From: Huiozyma naganishii CBS 8797
Taxonomy: Eukaryota > Ascomycota > Saccharomycetes > Saccharomycetales > Saccharomycetaceae
DNA: 64,000 bases
Reading direction: 5' to 3'
Assembly (NCBI RefSeq): GCF_000348985.1
Contig: NC_035924.1
Coordinates: 310,001 to 374,000 of the forward strand
Shown: one piece after another, positions 59,817-64,000 of the stretch
Numbering within the stretch: position 1 is the first letter of the stretch
How the letters are laid out: each line of letters begins with the position of its first letter
The notes under the pieces: generated by a model
What the model was told of the DNA's origin: nothing
What the model saw: only the letters and a program-made list of their open reading frames with translations
The model's database searches: none
Translations under genes and position numbers: made by a program

Positions 59817-60263
59817 TATTTCAGGTACGAAATTTTGCATATGATAAAAATGAAATGTTTTTGCTTATTGAAGAATCTAGCACTGTATTCAGTCTGGATC
59901 TCTACTTCAATATTTCCATAGGGACAGTTTTGCAAGAAAAAAGGTTTCTATATAGGGAGTAATTACTCTGTCAAACTGCAGACAAAAGAAAATATGTAAG
60001 TAAGATAAATCTTGGTATGTTAGTTCCCGAAGCACAGGCTTATTAGTAGTTACTGTCAGTGAAATGTTGCCGGTGTATTCTTGAAGATCTAGTTTACCTC
60101 AAGACATATTTTTTTTATGAATGCTAACCAAAAAAGAACGTTTTGCGTTGTCTCCCTACAATCGATCATACTGCTACCAAAAGGAAAAGGCAAAGTTATT
60201 ATTACCATGAGTCTACCAATTGGTTTGATTCTTTTATCCTATACTTTCTGTATGTATTATTCT
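59817..60263. other. RGD1-YBR259W convergent spacer
   Basis: A 447-bp AT-rich spacer between two 3' ends. A plus-strand frame (60117-60344) overlaps the YBR259W end and has no recognisable product. Nothing else is seen. Confidence 0.45.
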
Positions 60264-62075
60264 TTAAAGACTGAACAACCCAGTATCGCTAACGCGAGCT
60301 TTAAACTTGTAGTTGAATGTGAGAGTTGCTCCTTTCAAATTTAATAGCTTCCTTCCAACAAGCCTTTGTAAACATGCTTCAAAGTCTGATTCTTTTTCGG
60401 AGGGTACTGCTAGTTTCGAGCGAACTGCGGATATGTCCCATGAATCACTATCGTTGAAACAGTACAAGATTGCCGCAGCGGTCATATCCAGGAACACGTG
60501 GTAGTAAACATCTTTAGACACCTTAATGGGTAACTCCATTATTATGGAATGCAGGCCATGAGGTTCGAGTGGAACGGTATTGCTTTTCGCAAACGCATCA
60601 CAGCTTATTTTCCATTCCTTCTCGAAGTTACAATTGATCCATATTGGATCATGTTTTGGGGGTGAAAAGCTAACGTTTGCGCTGTTGACAAATAATGGCA
60701 TTAGTTTGTAATTCCCAAAGGTAATCTCAGAATGCAAAGCGGATATGGAAGCTTTCAGCACAGATTCTAGATCATATGATGATTCAGAGCCTATGTACTT
60801 AACCAAATTTGCTTCAATTCCTTCTTCAGAGAGGTCACGTTCGAGAGATCCGTAATGCTCCCAAGTTTTAGCGAGCTTGTGAATAACTCTTTGTGTTAAT
60901 CTACTTCTGAAAAACTCCTTCCGGTGAGGAAGATAATTCAGTATAAAGAAAAGAATGTTACAATTCACCGCAACGCGATTTTTCCCAAGCAAGTTGAGAG
61001 TTGCTTTATGCAAATCATAGATTTCAAACGTTTTAATGGCCTTGATGACTTCGGATCGTATTCTGGTTTTTATTTCGTTTAGTTGAGGTAGTTTTGAAAG
61101 CTCTGGAATGTAATGATTAGAGTATGTTTCATATGAACAAATATATCTTATTATTTGGTCTATTCTTTGGGTCGTATTAGGTATCTCATTGCATGATAGG
61201 AAGTTATCCAGAAAAACACGGCTATACTTTTTAATAGCCTGTTCATTTTTTTTCTCAAATATCGCGTTTTGGTTAGCAGTCAAGAACTTGTGATAAATTT
61301 CATCAAAGGGTATTTTCGTCCCAGCTGTCAGCATAAGCAGTACCCTCGCATCCTTATAAATAATTTCATCAAAATTGGCTGTATCATTCCATCGTATTGT
61401 TTCTAAAACGAGTTTGATGGCTTGTGAAAGAAAATAACCATGGAATACCGACCAGCTAACTTTTTTTTCGTCCCAGTACTTTATACAAGCTGGTACAACT
61501 TTATGCATTTCGTCTTCGAAATCACTAATGAACGATTGACCTATATTATAATATTTCGAGAATCGTAACTTCTCTACAAACTGTTTAAAGTCATGGATTC
61601 CGCCTCTCGCAATCAATGAAATGCATCCGATATCCTTTTCAAAATCATATTCTTCGTCATAGAGGGCACATTTGAAGGCTTTTCTTAGGAAACGTGGTAC
61701 AGTATTTAATGTGTGTACCATTTCATCAGCTACCAATATACGAAAGTCGTTCACGGTTAGCTTTGTCTTACCACGAGAAATGAGTTTTTCCAAGGTGTCT
61801 TCTAGAATACTCATCTTGAAAAAAATCTCATCTGTAAATTCTTTGCAATCGATGATATTCGCTATGGTGATACAATGATGCTTGTCTATATAATTCTTCA
61901 AACTGTCATGATAGTATTCCACGATATTTCGACTGTCGTGCCCTAACTCCATATAATTACAAGATTCTGATTGTAATCGTTTGGCCTCATTTGGTATCGT
62001 TGCAAAGTTATCTCCAGCTAAGAATCTTTCAAATAACTGAACAGCTTCGGCCACATGTATTTTCTCGCGGGGCAT
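60264..62075 (-). CDS. YBR259W-family protein, possibly cullin-like
   Basis: A 603-residue ortholog by position of YBR259W (688 in S. cerevisiae), of unknown function. It lies between RGD1 and SHG1 in the same order. The sequence is helical throughout. The C-terminal third shows a pattern I associate with cullin-homology and winged-helix regions: THKLAKTW-like positions near RVIHKLAKTWEHYGSLERD, then a terminal SWDISAVRSKL...LQRLVGRKLLNLKG...FNYKFKARV. This is a weak, pattern-level resemblance and needs a profile search. The terminal Nedd8-site lysine of true cullins is not obvious. Confidence 0.7.
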   Translation of the reverse strand: MPREKIHVAEAVQLFERFLAGDNFATIPNEAKRLQSESCNYMELGHDSRNIVEYYHDSLKNYIDKHHCITIANIIDCKEFTDEIFFKMSILEDTLEKLISRGKTKLTVNDFRILVADEMVHTLNTVPRFLRKAFKCALYDEEYDFEKDIGCISLIARGGIHDFKQFVEKLRFSKYYNIGQSFISDFEDEMHKVVPACIKYWDEKKVSWSVFHGYFLSQAIKLVLETIRWNDTANFDEIIYKDARVLLMLTAGTKIPFDEIYHKFLTANQNAIFEKKNEQAIKKYSRVFLDNFLSCNEIPNTTQRIDQIIRYICSYETYSNHYIPELSKLPQLNEIKTRIRSEVIKAIKTFEIYDLHKATLNLLGKNRVAVNCNILFFILNYLPHRKEFFRSRLTQRVIHKLAKTWEHYGSLERDLSEEGIEANLVKYIGSESSYDLESVLKASISALHSEITFGNYKLMPLFVNSANVSFSPPKHDPIWINCNFEKEWKISCDAFAKSNTVPLEPHGLHSIIMELPIKVSKDVYYHVFLDMTAAAILYCFNDSDSWDISAVRSKLAVPSEKESDFEACLQRLVGRKLLNLKGATLTFNYKFKARVSDTGLFSL

Positions 62076-62248
62076 AGCCGTACTTGCAAATATAACTCGA
62101 ACTCTCCAAAAAAGTTTAGCTCTCTCATCGGGAGAATTGCGTCTTTAGTAAATAAAACTGTTTTTTTTGTATGATTAAATACTGGAAGACCTCTTCAATG
62201 TCGAACAGAAAGGTAATGTAAGGCAAAGCCGGTTATAATCCAGTGGTA

Positions 62249-62620
62249 ATGCCTGACTCTATTGATCCAGCTAAGAAACTTGCCGAAAAATTTAAGCAGC
62301 AGGGGTATCTCGATCAGTTAAAGAGAGATGTTTTGACAACCCCAATAGCAATGCGCGAAAACGCATCGCCGCTGGAACAAACTATCAAAGATTTGGTCGT
62401 TGAAGTGGTTAAAGATGTTGTTGCGAATGATGAAGATCTTATATTTAAGAACAGAGCAGCAACAAGTGCCCAAGTTGAATCACAAATTTTTAAAGGTGGA
62501 TATCGAAAGTTGAACGAGGTGGAGAACGGTATAAACTTAGAAGAGTTCATCCAGGAAGCTATCAAAGATCCAAAACTTATAGCTTCTATAAAAACAAACC
62601 TAGAGTCGTTAGTAGACTGA
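62249..62620 (+). CDS. SHG1: COMPASS subunit Shg1
   Basis: A 123-residue ortholog of SHG1 (YBR258C, 142), a small subunit of the COMPASS H3K4 methyltransferase. The conserved N-terminal helical region (DPAKKLAEKFKQQGYLDQLKRDVL) is typical of the Shg1/BOD1 family. The frame begins at GTG 62243; ATG 62249 is taken as the start. It lies next to YBR259W as in S. cerevisiae and is divergent from it by about 170 bp. Confidence 0.88.
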   Translation: MPDSIDPAKKLAEKFKQQGYLDQLKRDVLTTPIAMRENASPLEQTIKDLVVEVVKDVVANDEDLIFKNRAATSAQVESQIFKGGYRKLNEVENGINLEEFIQEAIKDPKLIASIKTNLESLVD

Positions 62621-62752
62621 AAGTAAGTTACGATTCAATTATTTTCTAAGAGAAAACACTTTTCAACTCTCACTGAGAGTGTTAAATGACTGTGAAATCG
62701 TCCAAGATATGCAGATTATTGTCCATGTTACTTCATCATATATATTCCCTAA

Positions 62753-64000
62753 CTATAATTCCTTACATTTTGAAACCTCGGGATTTTGTGGCAGATCGTA
62801 GGCAAAATCTTCTACGTAAAGCACACCTTTACGATCCAGTATGTAGAGGATATGTCCTGAAGAGTTAAACCGCATTGAGGCACACTCGTGAGCTCTATAA
62901 GCATCCGCAACAAGGTCAACTAGAACTATCCGTTTCGTTTCGTCTTCAATCATTGTTGGTGCGGACATTATATAAACCGAACCATTTTTATCGAGAAACG
63001 CTATAGAATCGTTCCTAGGTGATATCTCACAACGATGAATCTTGGAACCTAGTTCCACTATTTTTGTTAACAAAGAAGGCTGAGCAACACTCCTTAATTC
63101 GCTTATATCTTCGATTTTTGTGTTGATAATGATAGGAGGAGAATTAAAGGCAGTGGAAGTGACACACATGAGATTAAAGTTCCCTGGAAACAACTTCGTG
63201 TCTGTTATCCCTTCTGACTCTAAAGACGTGTCGATTGATCTCAAACTTTTCATTATCAATCTCGGTTCATTGAGGGTTCTTAACGAAATGACCAAAAATC
63301 GAGATTCCATCGTTGTTGAACACGAAATGTAAAGACCGTCGTGTGATAAATTGATTGTGTTGATCGGATCGCGGTACGGCAGAGCTATCGTCAGTGGTGC
63401 AGGAAACACATATAGACCTGTCTGTTTATTCACGTTAATACGGTGTAATGTAATCAATGCCTGCTCTGTGTTGGTCTTTCTTTCTCTTCCGGTAATTCCG
63501 CAGGCAATCAGTGTACCTCCATGATCAATATCAATACAGCGCAAAGGGTATTTAGAAGCATAGAAATGGATCAGGCTTCCCTTTTCCGTCAGTTCGTGGA
63601 CCCTTAGCGAATTATTGGTATCTGAAATAATCAGTAAATCATCGGATAATGTGCAGAACACATAATCTCCACTTAGTACTTCTGAATTTGCTAATGCTGT
63701 TAAGTTTTTTTTGGAGAGTTCCAGCTTTTCAAATGACTTCCCGACCTCTCCCGTATTGCGACCACAGAACAGTAATTTAGGCGGATATTTGTCGATATCT
63801 GCAGGGATTGAAAATACTTCCCACTTATGTTTATCTATCAATGCAAATTTGGTACAACTGGGAGAAATGGCGGAGTTGATAAATAGTTTTGATTTAGTTT
63901 TTGAGGAACTTGGAGTGCGTCTTGAAAACAGATCGTTTCCTATAAAGTGGGAAACAGCTAGCAAAATACGATTCTTTTTTTCATCCAGATTTGACGATAT
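62753..64000 (-). CDS. beta-propeller-like protein, N-terminus beyond window
   Basis: The reading frame remains open from the stop at 62753 to the window edge, so the gene is partial; at least 415 residues are present. Repeats of the type ISHDGLYISC, ISPRNDSIAFLDKNGSVYI and MRFNSSGHILYILDRKGVLY look like propeller blades, though no strict WD dipeptides are seen. I do not recognise the gene. The S. cerevisiae neighbour of SHG1 here is POP4, which this is not, so order has changed. It converges on SHG1. Confidence 0.7.
   Translation of the reverse strand: MSSNLDEKKNRILLAVSHFIGNDLFSRRTPSSSKTKSKLFINSAISPSCTKFALIDKHKWEVFSIPADIDKYPPKLLFCGRNTGEVGKSFEKLELSKKNLTALANSEVLSGDYVFCTLSDDLLIISDTNNSLRVHELTEKGSLIHFYASKYPLRCIDIDHGGTLIACGITGRERKTNTEQALITLHRINVNKQTGLYVFPAPLTIALPYRDPINTINLSHDGLYISCSTTMESRFLVISLRTLNEPRLIMKSLRSIDTSLESEGITDTKLFPGNFNLMCVTSTAFNSPPIIINTKIEDISELRSVAQPSLLTKIVELGSKIHRCEISPRNDSIAFLDKNGSVYIMSAPTMIEDETKRIVLVDLVADAYRAHECASMRFNSSGHILYILDRKGVLYVEDFAYDLPQNPEVSKCKEL

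Overview
This is a nuclear window from a budding yeast of the family Saccharomycetaceae. It carries about 37 closely packed protein genes, nearly all recognisable as orthologs of Saccharomyces cerevisiae genes. The few introns have GTATGT donors, TACTAAC branch points and CAG or TAG acceptors. Gene order mixes blocks that in S. cerevisiae lie on chromosome XI (IML2/YKR018C, HEL1, MIC60, YPT52, PRY2, YKR011C, NET1/TOF2) and chromosome II (ZSP1 to SSH1, MRPL27, DUG2, SAF1, PAF1, DPB3, PPS1, TSC10 to RIF1, YPT10 to SHG1), with MRPL8 and COA3 inserted from chromosome X. Genes expected in a pre-duplication order (ARP4 and SCP160 near HEL1) are missing. This fits a post-whole-genome-duplication lineage with its own pattern of gene loss. 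The fairly high GC of many genes makes a GC-rich Kazachstania such as K. naganishii my best guess; this is an inference.

Layout. 1-18.9 kb: IML2, HEL1, MIC60, YPT52, PRY2-like, a 1.7 kb gene-free stretch, YKR011C, a mating-type a1 homeodomain gene, NET1/TOF2, ZSP1. 19.3-35.7 kb: APE3, a small YBR285W-like gene, intron-containing SSH1, MRPL27, DUG2, SAF1, PAF1, DPB3, PPS1 and a frameshifted MRPL8. 35.9-52.7 kb: COA3, TSC10, REI1, MRPL37, SDH8, BIT61/BIT2, EFM2, HSM3, CHK1, RIF1. 53.2-64 kb: YPT10, SHM1, MIC12, TAE1, RGD1, YBR259W, SHG1 and a beta-propeller-like gene cut by the right edge.

Most genes are housekeeping: mitochondrial ribosome (MRPL8, MRPL27, MRPL37) and inner-membrane organisation or respiratory assembly (MIC60, MIC12, COA3, SDH8), Rab GTPases (YPT52, YPT10), checkpoint, telomere and replication (CHK1, RIF1, DPB3), transcription and chromatin (PAF1, SHG1, NET1), and TORC2 or Rho signalling (BIT61, RGD1).

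The standout is at 12.2-12.7 kb. A MATa1-type homeodomain gene, with the two-intron layout of a1, lies between YKR011C and NET1, far from any usual MAT-flanking gene. About 35 bp past its stop is a sequence matching the HO endonuclease recognition site at 15 of 17 positions. It shares a roughly 310-340 bp divergent promoter with NET1 that holds a perfect Abf1 consensus. It looks like a relocated mating-type (HMR-like or MAT) cassette or a remnant of one. Other points of note are the SSH1 intron, the MRPL8 frameshift, a cysteine cluster in MIC60 and a 38-bp degenerate tandem repeat upstream of YPT52.
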